Source: Xiheimicrobium sp033763395 (GTDB lineage Bacteria > Myxococcota > Myxococcia > Myxococcales > Myxococcaceae). From it: a stretch of 64,000 bases of DNA. Positions 8,224 through 16,790 of this stretch are shown here, one piece after another (position 1 is the stretch's first letter; every line of letters begins with the position of its first letter). The notes beneath the pieces were generated by a model. The model saw only the letters and a program-made list of their open reading frames with translations, searched no databases and was not told the origin of the DNA. The position numbers and the translations under genes are program-made. Location: the NCBI GenBank assembly GCA_033763395.1, contig JANRKQ010000152.1:1-64000 (forward strand), in the 5' to 3' direction.

Positions 8224-9648
8224 ATGGCACGGGCACTGCTCTTCCACCAGGCCGTGCTGAAACGCGTGCGTGACACCCTCCTGCTGCTGTCGCTCGTGGC
8301 CATCGGCTGCGGCGTCGACGTCAACGAAGCCGACGAGGCCGAGCCAGAGCTCCTCGAGTCTTCCATCGAGCAGGGGCTGGTGACGTGCGCCGAACGACAG
8401 GACACGGGCTACCGCAACGGCAGCGCCTTCCCCATCACCGTCGTCACCGCTGACGGGAAGCCCGTCGAGCGCGACACCGCCAACGCCTATGCCGTCATGC
8501 AGCAGGCGGCCGCTGCCGCGGGCGTTCGAATCGTCGTCGTGTCGGGGTTTCGAACGATGGCCGAGCAGCAGTACCTCTACGCCTGCTACGTGAACTGCAA
8601 CTGCAACAGCTGCAACCTCGCCGCGCGCCCGGGCACGTCGAACCACCAGTCGGGGCACGCCCTGGACCTCAACACGAGCGCGCCAGGAGTCCTCACCTGG
8701 CTGAACGCGAACGCGGGGCGCTTCGGCTTCTCACGCACGGTGCCGAGCGAGCCCTGGCACTGGGAATGGTGGGGCGGCGGGCCGGGCGGCGGACCTTGCG
8801 GGCTGACGCGGGACAACTGCACGACGGGCGAAGCCGAGGGCTGTGGGCGGTACGGCTGCGGCTGCGTCGACCACCAGTGCAACGGCGGGTTCTGTCCCGG
8901 CACGGGGTGCAGCGCGCAGCACACGCGTGACTGCGGCGGCTTCGGCTGTGGCTGCGTCGATGGTGCGTGCGGCGGCGGCACCTGCGAGGGCTCGGGCTGC
9001 ACGGCGAAAGAGACGATGGACTGCGCGACCTTCGGGTGTGGCTGCGTCGACCACCGCTGCAACGGCGGAGCGGCCTGCCCGGGCACCGGCTGCACCTGGC
9101 GCGAGACGCGCGACTGCGGTGGCTTCGGCGTCAACTGCGCCGACCATCAATGCTCGGGAGGCTACGGCCCGGGCACAGGCTGCACCGGCAAGGAGACGAC
9201 CGACTGCGCGGCGCGCGGCTGCGGGTGTGTCGACCACCAGTGTGGCGGCGGCGCCTGCCAGGGCACGGGGTGCACGGCCCGCCAGACGCTCGACTGCCAG
9301 GCCTTCGGACAGGCGTGCGAGCGGGGCCGCTGCGTTCCACCACCAGCGCTGTTCGATGGCGGCCACCCCGAGCGCAGCACGATGCAGGACGCGGGCGCGC
9401 CCGTGATGAGCCCTCCGCCGCGCGCCTCGGCAGACGCTGGAGCCCTCGCCCTGCCCCACGCCGATGTTGCGCTCCCGTCGACGGAACCCGTGGCCCCCGA
9501 TGTCGCCCCAGCGGAACCACCTGACGTCGAACCCGTGACGGGGAGCTGCTCCATGGCGCCCGGCTGGCCTCTCGCGGGCCTGGCGCTCTTCCTTCGCCGC
9601 AGGCACATCGGGGGCCGCGCTGGCTGCGACCCAGCCAGGACGCGATGA
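8224..9648 (+). CDS. VanY-like D,D-carboxypeptidase with Cys-rich repeats and MYXO-CTERM-like tail
   Basis: 474 residues. Signal peptide with lipobox VAIGC (Cys29). A VanY/LAS-type peptidase domain follows, with zinc and catalytic motifs SNHQSGHALDLN and EPWHWEWWG intact, so it should cleave a D-Ala end of peptidoglycan stems. After a GGG spacer come about six repeats of a ~28-residue Cys module (CGCVDHQCNGG ... CPGTGC ... DC). An Ala/Pro-rich stretch leads to a C-terminal SCS motif, hydrophobic helix and RRR, which matches the myxobacterial MYXO-CTERM sorting signal; about 15 residues (HIGGRAGC...) follow the arginines. A GTG at 8131 could add 31 residues, but only the ATG at 8224 starts a sensible signal peptide. 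Confidence 0.8.
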   Translation: MARALLFHQAVLKRVRDTLLLLSLVAIGCGVDVNEADEAEPELLESSIEQGLVTCAERQDTGYRNGSAFPITVVTADGKPVERDTANAYAVMQQAAAAAGVRIVVVSGFRTMAEQQYLYACYVNCNCNSCNLAARPGTSNHQSGHALDLNTSAPGVLTWLNANAGRFGFSRTVPSEPWHWEWWGGGPGGGPCGLTRDNCTTGEAEGCGRYGCGCVDHQCNGGFCPGTGCSAQHTRDCGGFGCGCVDGACGGGTCEGSGCTAKETMDCATFGCGCVDHRCNGGAACPGTGCTWRETRDCGGFGVNCADHQCSGGYGPGTGCTGKETTDCAARGCGCVDHQCGGGACQGTGCTARQTLDCQAFGQACERGRCVPPPALFDGGHPERSTMQDAGAPVMSPPPRASADAGALALPHADVALPSTEPVAPDVAPAEPPDVEPVTGSCSMAPGWPLAGLALFLRRRHIGGRAGCDPARTR

Positions 9649-9951
9649 CGCCTGGCCGCGCCTCTGGCGCGCGACGCTGACGACACCGAAGACCGTTCAT
9701 CTGGTTCACCGCTTCGACTGGCTTACGGCTCGCCGTGTTCGACTTGCCTCCAGCCCTGCCCTGCGCCGATTGACGCGTCGTCCGCGATGCCCGCAGCACC
9801 GGCGCCAGGCGACCGCTCTCTCGAAGACGATGTCGCCACACCTGTCGGCATCGATCGCGCCGCCCCCCGCCGACCACAGCCCGACGCCCACGCTGACGCT
9901 CGAGAGCTCAAAGGGGCTGTCGTCGACGACGGCCCTTGAACGCGCTGAGCT
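9649..9951. other. Convergent intergenic region, no gene seen
   Basis: About 300 bases between the convergent VanY-like and PlsC genes. Open frames here are short, lack signal or motif, and look like GC-rich noise. No T-tract terminator is visible. GC is slightly lower than in the flanking genes. Confidence 0.5.
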
Positions 9952-10679
9952 TCAACGCTCGAGCTCGCCCACCAGCCCATTCGCTTCGGCCAGCAGCCCG
10001 GCCACGGCGTCATGGGCCTGCTGCGTGAGCGTCTCGCGTGCGTCGAGGCCCAGACCCTTCGTCTCGAGCGGCCGCCCGATGACGAGGGCCGCAGGCTTTG
10101 GACGAATGGCGACGGTGCCCTTGGGGAGAATCGCGTGCGTCCCGGCGAGGGCGGCTGGAACGAGCGGCACCTGCGCCTCGAGCGCCATGATGGCGGCGCC
10201 CTTCTTGAAAGGCTTCAGCACGCCGTCGTCGCTCCTCGTGCCTTCAGCGAAGAAGACGACACTGACGCGATCGCGCACCTGCCGCGCGGCCTCGTGGAGC
10301 TTCGCCTTGTCTCCGTCTCCTCCAGTGCGGTCGACGAAGACGTTCCCGGCGCGCTCGAGCGCGTAGCCGAACACCGGCACCTTGCGCAGCTGCGCTTTCG
10401 CCACGAAGCGGAAGTGCCGCCGAATGTGCCGGTACAGCACCATCGCGTCGAAGTTCGACTGGTGGTTGACGCACAACACGAAGTTGCCCGGCGGCAGGTG
10501 CTCGAGCCCGCGGCACACCGTCTTCACGCCCGACACCCGCAGCACCGAGTCCGCCCAGAGGTGAATCGCCGGGTCCGGCGCGCGCTCGTCGAGGTACGAC
10601 AACGCCGTCACCAGCGACGAGAAGGTGCCCGTGAGGCCCACCAGGCCGGCGCCCGACACCGCGGTTCGAAGGAGCTCTC

Positions 10680-10683
<4 letters not shown>
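9952..10683 (-). CDS. plsC: 1-acyl-sn-glycerol-3-phosphate acyltransferase (PlsC family)
   Basis: 243 residues. The acyltransferase motifs are complete: NHQSNFD (73-79, the NHX4D catalytic pair), the KVPVFGYAL block at 101-109, FAEGTRS (145-151) and PLVPAAL. Family role is to make phosphatidic acid, or a related diacyl lipid, at the inner membrane. The start is a GTG at 10683 whose last two bases form the stop codon of the upstream EpmA gene (GTGA overlap), so the two are translationally coupled. No canonical ribosome site is needed with that coupling. The acceptor lipid cannot be told from sequence. Confidence 0.88.
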
Positions 10684-11672
<989 letters not shown>

Positions 11673-12102
11673 GCGGGCGCGTGTGCCACGAAGGCGCCGC
11701 GTCGGCACGCTCCGTCGACAAGGCACGGGGGTGAAGCCCAGTGCTCCCTTGGGTGCCGCCAACAGGGGGAGGCGCCGATCTGCGCGGCGACCACGCTCGG
11801 CGACGGGCACGAGGCAGTGCGTCTCGACGTGCGCCGCCAGCTGCGCCGGCGTCGGCGCCGAGGGCAACACGAGCTGTGGCTGCTGCACGACGGCGGTGAC
11901 GGTGGCCGCGCGACGATTCAGGCCGGCCCTGGCCACCGCGACCTGTCGGTCCCCCTCGTTTCTCGCTCGACGGCCGCGGTGTGGGCCCGATGCCGAACTC
12001 AGCCTGCCCTCCGTTTGGGAGCCGCGAACCCACCGCGTGCGGGTTGCGCGCGACCGACCGGCAAGGCTCGCGAGTCGACGCGGGGAGCCCTATGGAGTCC
12101 TC
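11673..12102. other. Divergent intergenic region, no gene seen
   Basis: 430 bases between divergently transcribed epmA and the M3-like lipoprotein gene. It must hold both promoters but no clear -35/-10 pair is visible. GGAG at 12094-12097, five bases before the ATG at 12103, is the ribosome site for the plus gene. A plus-frame stretch around 11820-12000 reads somewhat protein-like but has no start and poor composition, so no gene is called. Confidence 0.5.
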
Positions 12103-13947
12103 ATGGCTCGTTCGAGTTTCGTGGCATGTCTGCTCCTCTCGGTCTTCGCCTGCCCGCGCCCGGAGTCGAGCCTCGTGCCCGACCGCGCTGCCACCGACGC
12201 CGGCGTCACCGTCGATCCTGAGGTCGAGCGGCTCCGCACCCAGATCGCCCAGCTCGAGCGAGACCTCGCGAACGCCACGAAGCTCACCGACGAGGCGCTG
12301 TGGGCCCACTGGACGACGGGCGCGCCGCTCGACGCCGGGGTGCTGGCGGCGCGGCGGCTCCTCGTCGCCACCCCGGAGCGCCTCCAACTCCTCGAGCAGG
12401 CGAGCTCGCGGGGCGTCGACGACCCGCGCGCCCTCGGCATCCTCGAGAGCACCCTTCGCGGCGAGGCGATGGCGGCGCAGCGAGACCTCGACGGTGATGC
12501 GGTGAGCGCCCTCGAGGCGACCCTCACGTTCGTCTTCGAGGGCAAGGAGGTTCGGTGGCGGGACCTCAATCGACTGCTGGCGGCCGAGAAGAGCGCGCTC
12601 AAGCGCAAGGCGCTGTGGGCGGCCTCGCTCCCCGCGGCGGAGAAGCTCGACGCGGCCCTGGCCGACCGTGACGCGAAGCTCGCGCAGGCCGTCGCACCAG
12701 AGCGCCCGTTCGACGTGTACGCCGAGCAGCGCGACGTCGACCCCGAGGCCATGCGCCGAGTCGCAGAGGGCGTCCTGACGCTCACCGGCGAGTCGTGGCG
12801 CCTCACGCTCGAGCGGCTCAACGCGGCCGACACGAAGCTCCCCGTGGCCTCGTTGACGCGGGCCGATCTTCCCAGGCTCATGCGCGTGCCGGCCGACGTC
12901 GAGCTCGCGTTCGACAAGAAGGCCCTGGCGCCTCGAGCCATCGAGCTGTTGAGCGGGCTCGGCCTCTACGGCCGACCCGGGCTGACGCTCGACCTGACGG
13001 ACGCCTCGAAGAAGCACCCGCTGCCGCTCACCGTCGCCCCGGGCGGCCCGACGGACGTGCGGGTCAGCGTGCGGCCGCTGGGCGGCCTGCGGGACCAGCA
13101 GCTCGTCCTCTCGGAGCTCGGCGTCGCGCTCGCGCTCCATCACGCCGCGACGGGACGCTTCGCCTTCGACCGCCTCGGAGATCCGGCTCTCGCCGAGACG
13201 TCGGGAGCGCTGCTCGCGCTGTTGCCCCTCGAGCCGGCGTGGCTCGAAGCGGTCGGCGTTCAGCCGCAGGCCCAGCAGGCCATCATCGACAGCGTCGTCA
13301 CGCAGCGGCTCTTCACGGTTCGCCGCGCGGCTGCCGTGTACCTCGCCCGGCTCGACGCCGTGGAGCGCTCCGACGCGGAGTCGAAGACGCGGGCCGCGGC
13401 CATCTTCACCCGCGCGCTCGGCGTCGCGCACACCGAGGCCGACCTGGTGCGGCTGCGCCTGGACACCGATGACGCGCTCCGGTCGGCGACGACGCTGCGC
13501 GCGATGCTGCTGGCCGAGCACCTGCGCCAGAGCCTCGCCTCGACCTACGGGCCCACGTGGTTCAAAGAGACGGCGACCGGAGAGGCCCTGCGTGAGCTGT
13601 GGCGCGCCGGCACGTCGGTCGCCGCCGAAGACCGCATCGCGCCGCTGGGAGACGCGCTCACGGCGTTCTGGCAGCGCACGGTGACGCTCACGCCCGTCGG
13701 CCAGCCGCGCGACGGTGGCGTGGTGGTGGGTGAGTGGCCGACGCCGCGAGAGGCGCCAGAGCGGCCGATGTCGACGGTGCGCGCGTGGCCGCGTCCAATC
13801 GGTCCCACCGACGGTGGACGCCAGGTGCGCGACTGGCCGCAGATGACCCCGCGCCTCGTCGAGCGACGGTGGACTCCCCGCCCCTGGCCGCAGCCGCTCG
13901 ACAAGCGCGTCGAGCGCCCCGACGCCGGTGGCGACGCGGGGTGGTGA
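12103..13947 (+). CDS. Lipoprotein resembling an M3 metallopeptidase, zinc site lost
   Basis: 614 residues. Signal peptide with lipobox SVFAC (Cys17), then a coiled-coil-like segment (DPEVERLRTQIAQLERDLANATK). The helical body follows the layout of oligoendopeptidase/M3 enzymes. At the zinc site the expected HExGH reads SELGV (337-341): the catalytic Glu338 remains but both zinc histidines are Ser and Val. Glu365, 28 residues from position 337, fits the third-ligand position. So this is likely a non-catalytic relative serving as a binding or scaffold protein in the periplasm. The last ~70 residues are Trp/Pro/Arg-rich (GEWPTPRE, RAWPRP, RDWPQ). The M3 link is by eye and needs structure prediction. 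Ribosome site GGAG five bases upstream. Confidence 0.65.
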   Translation: MARSSFVACLLLSVFACPRPESSLVPDRAATDAGVTVDPEVERLRTQIAQLERDLANATKLTDEALWAHWTTGAPLDAGVLAARRLLVATPERLQLLEQASSRGVDDPRALGILESTLRGEAMAAQRDLDGDAVSALEATLTFVFEGKEVRWRDLNRLLAAEKSALKRKALWAASLPAAEKLDAALADRDAKLAQAVAPERPFDVYAEQRDVDPEAMRRVAEGVLTLTGESWRLTLERLNAADTKLPVASLTRADLPRLMRVPADVELAFDKKALAPRAIELLSGLGLYGRPGLTLDLTDASKKHPLPLTVAPGGPTDVRVSVRPLGGLRDQQLVLSELGVALALHHAATGRFAFDRLGDPALAETSGALLALLPLEPAWLEAVGVQPQAQQAIIDSVVTQRLFTVRRAAAVYLARLDAVERSDAESKTRAAAIFTRALGVAHTEADLVRLRLDTDDALRSATTLRAMLLAEHLRQSLASTYGPTWFKETATGEALRELWRAGTSVAAEDRIAPLGDALTAFWQRTVTLTPVGQPRDGGVVVGEWPTPREAPERPMSTVRAWPRPIGPTDGGRQVRDWPQMTPRLVERRWTPRPWPQPLDKRVERPDAGGDAGW

Positions 13948-14011
13948 GGAGTGAACCGCGGCGGGCCTCCCACCCGGGGGCACCCTGGGGGTGATGCCGC
14001 CCGCCCGGCCG

Positions 14012-14401
14012 TCAACGCTTCATCAGAAAGCGCACGGCGTCGACCAGCGCCGACACGAGGCCCTTCTGCTGAATCGCCTCGAGCTCCCCGCCATCGAGCC
14101 ACACGCCGTGGCAGTGCGCGCACGCGTCGAGCACCACCTTGCGGTCGCGCTCGCTCTGCACCTTCCCGAGGTGGCGGGCGGGCACGCAGCGGGGACATGT
14201 GAGCAGCTCGGCCTGCAGCTCTGGCGGAGGCACGTGCCGCAGCTCGAGCCACTGCACGTCGACCACCTGCTCGAGGCGCGACAGGTCCTGCTGCTCGAGC
14301 CAGACCCCGCCACACCGGGTGCAGCCGAGGCCCTGCACCTCGGGCGTCCGTGCATCGGGTGACACCGCCTCGAGCGTCACGGTGCATCGCGGGCACTGCA
14401 T
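14012..14401 (-). CDS. Double zf-TFIIB zinc-ribbon protein
   Basis: 129 residues with two copies of the zf-TFIIB module: CPRC (3-6) paired with CTRCGGVWLE (27 on), and CPRC (about 69-72) paired with CAHCHGVWLDGGEL (about 93 on). All eight zinc cysteines are present. The GVWLD/E-x-x-E/D-L ending is typical of this family. No catalytic domain and no signal peptide, so it is probably a cytosolic zinc-binding adaptor of unknown role. Lies 82 bases downstream of the SPFH gene on the same strand and may share its transcript. Convergent with the M3-like lipoprotein gene, 64 bases away. Confidence 0.8.
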   Translation of the reverse strand: MQCPRCTVTLEAVSPDARTPEVQGLGCTRCGGVWLEQQDLSRLEQVVDVQWLELRHVPPPELQAELLTCPRCVPARHLGKVQSERDRKVVLDACAHCHGVWLDGGELEAIQQKGLVSALVDAVRFLMKR

Positions 14402-14483
14402 GTTCGGGCCTCCTTCACGACGACGCCGCGGCCCCCACGAGAGGGAAGCCGCGGCGCACGGGACGACACGACGATGGCCTTCC

Positions 14484-15563
14484 TCAGAGGAGCTTCATCA
14501 GCTCGGCCTTCTTCGCGTTGAACTCGTCGTCGGTCAGCAGGCCCGCGCCCTTGAGCTCGTTGAGCTGCTTGAGGCGGTCCATCACCGAGGGCCCTGCCGC
14601 CGCCGCGGGTGCCTGCTGTTGCTGCTGCGCCGCCTGCTGCTGGTTCGCCTGGTTCTGGTTCATGAACATCTGGGCCATGCCGAAGCCCATGCCCATGCCC
14701 ATGCCGCCCAGCGCGTTGCCCGAGCCGCCGCCACCCTCACCGCCGCCCTTCGCCATGCCCTCGGCCGCGCCGAGCATCGCCTGGCCCTGCGCGTACTGCT
14801 GGAACCCGCCCGCGAGCCGCGAGTACGCCACGTCCTTCGAGAGCTTCTTCAGCGTCGCCTCGTCCTCGGGCTTGATGCTGATGGTGAAGTTGCCGAACGA
14901 GGTGATCTTCACGCCGTAGTTCTGCGTGTGCTTGTCCATGCCGGCGATGACCTCTTCTTCGATCTCCTCGGTGTACGCGCCCGAGGTGACATCGAGGAGG
15001 GGCCACTTCTTCTTCACCAGCAGCTCGGCGATGCGGTCCTTGATGACCTTCATCACCTGGCTCTTGAACCAGCCGACGAAGCTCTCGTTGCTCGTCTTCT
15101 GCAGACCGACCATGCCGACGAGGAGCTTCTCGGGGTCGACCACGCGCTGCGCGAAGTCGCCGTACACCATGGTGCCGATGGCGAGGCCCGTCTCGGGGTC
15201 GCGCGCGTCACCGATGGGGCCGCCGAACTTGATCTGCGTGAACTCGCGCGTGCTGACGAAGTAGATCTCGGCGATGAACAGGTCGCCGCCGGTGACCTTC
15301 TCGAGCAGCTTCGAGAGGAACGGAATGTTGTTCGACTCGAGGTTGTGCCGGCCAGCGCCCAGGGTGCCGACCACCACGCCGTCCTTCACGAAGAGGCACA
15401 CCTCGTCGGCCTGGACGGTGAGCTGCGTGAACGCCCGGACGTTGCGCTCCGGGTACTTGTAGATGATCTGATCCTTCGCGTCGTCGGCGCGCGCGATGAA
15501 GTTCCGCCTGGCCTCGGCGGCGGCAGACGAAGCGACGTTCTTGATCGAGTCGAAGATTCCCAT
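14484..15563 (-). CDS. SPFH/band-7 domain protein with C-terminal SHOCT domain
   Basis: 359 residues. Residues ~25-260 are an SPFH-like domain of the YdjI/virion-core type (IIYKYPERNVRAFTQLTVQADEV opening split across the first strands, then EIYFVSTREF). A Gly/Met-rich linker (GGGEGGGGSG, GMGMGMGFGMAQMF) and a Gln/Ala tract follow. The last ~32 residues are a SHOCT module (LKQLNELKGAGLLTDDEFNAKK). There is no transmembrane anchor; SPFH proteins oligomerise into membrane-associated assemblies. I chose the ATG at 15563 since the family starts MGIFD; open frame upstream is not protein-like. The adjacent zf-TFIIB gene may encode a partner, as zinc-ribbon genes commonly accompany this SPFH type. 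Confidence 0.85.
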   Translation of the reverse strand: MGIFDSIKNVASSAAAEARRNFIARADDAKDQIIYKYPERNVRAFTQLTVQADEVCLFVKDGVVVGTLGAGRHNLESNNIPFLSKLLEKVTGGDLFIAEIYFVSTREFTQIKFGGPIGDARDPETGLAIGTMVYGDFAQRVVDPEKLLVGMVGLQKTSNESFVGWFKSQVMKVIKDRIAELLVKKKWPLLDVTSGAYTEEIEEEVIAGMDKHTQNYGVKITSFGNFTISIKPEDEATLKKLSKDVAYSRLAGGFQQYAQGQAMLGAAEGMAKGGGEGGGGSGNALGGMGMGMGFGMAQMFMNQNQANQQQAAQQQQQAPAAAAGPSVMDRLKQLNELKGAGLLTDDEFNAKKAELMKLL

Positions 15564-15712
15564 CCCATCCTCCAGCGAAGGGCGCCGAACGGGCCGGCGC
15601 TCTTGAAGTGACACGACGTGGCGCTCAACGCACGAGCGGGCGGACCATTGCATGAGGCCCCCCTGCCGCAAAGGACGGGAATTTCACCGGACCTCATGGT
15701 GGAGTCGACACG

Positions 15713-16342
15713 ATGGATGAGCGGCTCCACAAACACGGGCGCTTCTTCGACGTCTGGTCGCGCTTCTACCGGAACAACCTGTTCGGCCGGGAGCTCCGCC
15801 GCATTCAGCGCCTCGCCATCGCGCGGCTCAAGCTGGTGCCGGGCCAGGTGGTGCTCGACCTCGGCTGCGGCCCCGGCGACGGCGCGGCGCGCATCACCGA
15901 GGCCGGCGCCATCGCGGTGGGGCTCGACTACTCGGCGGGCATGATCGACACCGCGCGGCAGGAGCCGAGGCTGACCGGTCGCCTGCTCCGCGGAGACGCC
16001 GGCCGCCTGCCCTTTCGAGACGGCGCCTTCGACAAGCTCGTCTGCACGAACTCGTTCCACCACTACCCGGATCACTTCAAGGCGCTGTGCGAGATGCGCC
16101 GCGTGCTCAAGCCGGGCGGGCTGCTGGTGCTGGTCGACCCGCGCCGCGATCACCTCTTCGGCTGGGGCGCCATCGACCTGGTCGAGAATGCCGTCTTCGG
16201 CCTCGAAGAGGTGCGCATCTTCTCGGTGACGCAGTGGTGCCAGCTGCTCGGCGAAGCGGGCTTCTCGGACTACCGCGTCGACCGCGGCCGGTTCTGGAGC
16301 CCCGTCGAGTGGGCCGAGGCCTTCATCGAGGCGCGGGCCTGA
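15713..16342 (+). CDS. Class I SAM-dependent methyltransferase (UbiE-like)
   Basis: 209 residues. SAM-binding motif I is LDLGCGPGDG (49-58 region), with GLDYSAGM after the second strand, GDAGRLPF and the EMRRVLKPGG motif that closes the Rossmann-like fold. The N-terminal FFDVWSRFYR is typical of UbiE/Coq5-like small-molecule methyltransferases. The substrate is not predictable. GGAG sits eight bases before the ATG. The downstream zinc-ribbon membrane protein begins at or before its stop codon, so the two are likely coupled. Confidence 0.85.
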   Translation: MDERLHKHGRFFDVWSRFYRNNLFGRELRRIQRLAIARLKLVPGQVVLDLGCGPGDGAARITEAGAIAVGLDYSAGMIDTARQEPRLTGRLLRGDAGRLPFRDGAFDKLVCTNSFHHYPDHFKALCEMRRVLKPGGLLVLVDPRRDHLFGWGAIDLVENAVFGLEEVRIFSVTQWCQLLGEAGFSDYRVDRGRFWSPVEWAEAFIEARA

Positions 16343-16785
16343 ACCCGTTTCGCGCGCGACTCGAGCCGACCGGTCGCAGCCGGGCTTTCCACTGTCCGAC
16401 CTGCCATGCGCTCCGCGAGTGTCTCGAGGTCCGCGTCATGGACCCCTTCCCGCTCGAGCGACGGGGGCAGCCCCTCTACGAGTGCCCGTCGTGCAGGACC
16501 GTCGGCATCGCGCCGACCTGGTGGAAACGGGTCGCAGGCTTCGCCGTGCTCGGGCCCTTCGCGCTGGTGCTCCTCGGGGGCCTCATCACCGCGGGGTGGG
16601 TGCTCGTCGAGCTGCTCCTCGGCGCGTTCAGTGCTGGCCTCGCCGTGGCGTCGGTGCTGCTTTTCGCCGCCTCGGCCGGCGGGCTCGTCGTTACGTCGCG
16701 GACGCGGGTGAGGCTGGCCCGCTGTGACGGGCTGCTCTCCTTGAGGGTCGACGGACAGACGGTGTGGTTCTCGGGGAAGCTCTGA
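16309..16785 (+). CDS. Small membrane protein with N-terminal zinc ribbon
   Basis: About 158 residues if started at the GTG at 16309. CPTC and CPSC form one zinc ribbon, followed by two membrane helices (AVLGPFALVLLGGLITAGWV and AGLAVASVLLFAASAGGLVV) and a short basic tail ending VDGQTVWFSGKL. No ATG lies upstream of the first CxxC pair. The GTG at 16309 has GGAG nine bases upstream and overlaps the methyltransferase by 34 bases; a CTG at 16339 with GAGG seven bases upstream would overlap its stop as CTGA. An ATG at 16438 would lose half the zinc site. Coding status is supported by the motif order and helices; the start is unsure. Confidence 0.6.
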   Translation: MGRGLHRGAGLNPFRARLEPTGRSRAFHCPTCHALRECLEVRVMDPFPLERRGQPLYECPSCRTVGIAPTWWKRVAGFAVLGPFALVLLGGLITAGWVLVELLLGAFSAGLAVASVLLFAASAGGLVVTSRTRVRLARCDGLLSLRVDGQTVWFSGKL

Positions 16786-16790
16786 AGGCG

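Noticed and set aside
9706..10013. Two short minus frames in the VanY-PlsC gap
   Set aside because: No ribosome site or motif; one overlaps the PlsC gene in another frame.
11818..12000. Protein-like stretch upstream of the M3-like gene
   Set aside because: No start codon with ribosome site, and it runs into arginine-rich noise on both sides.
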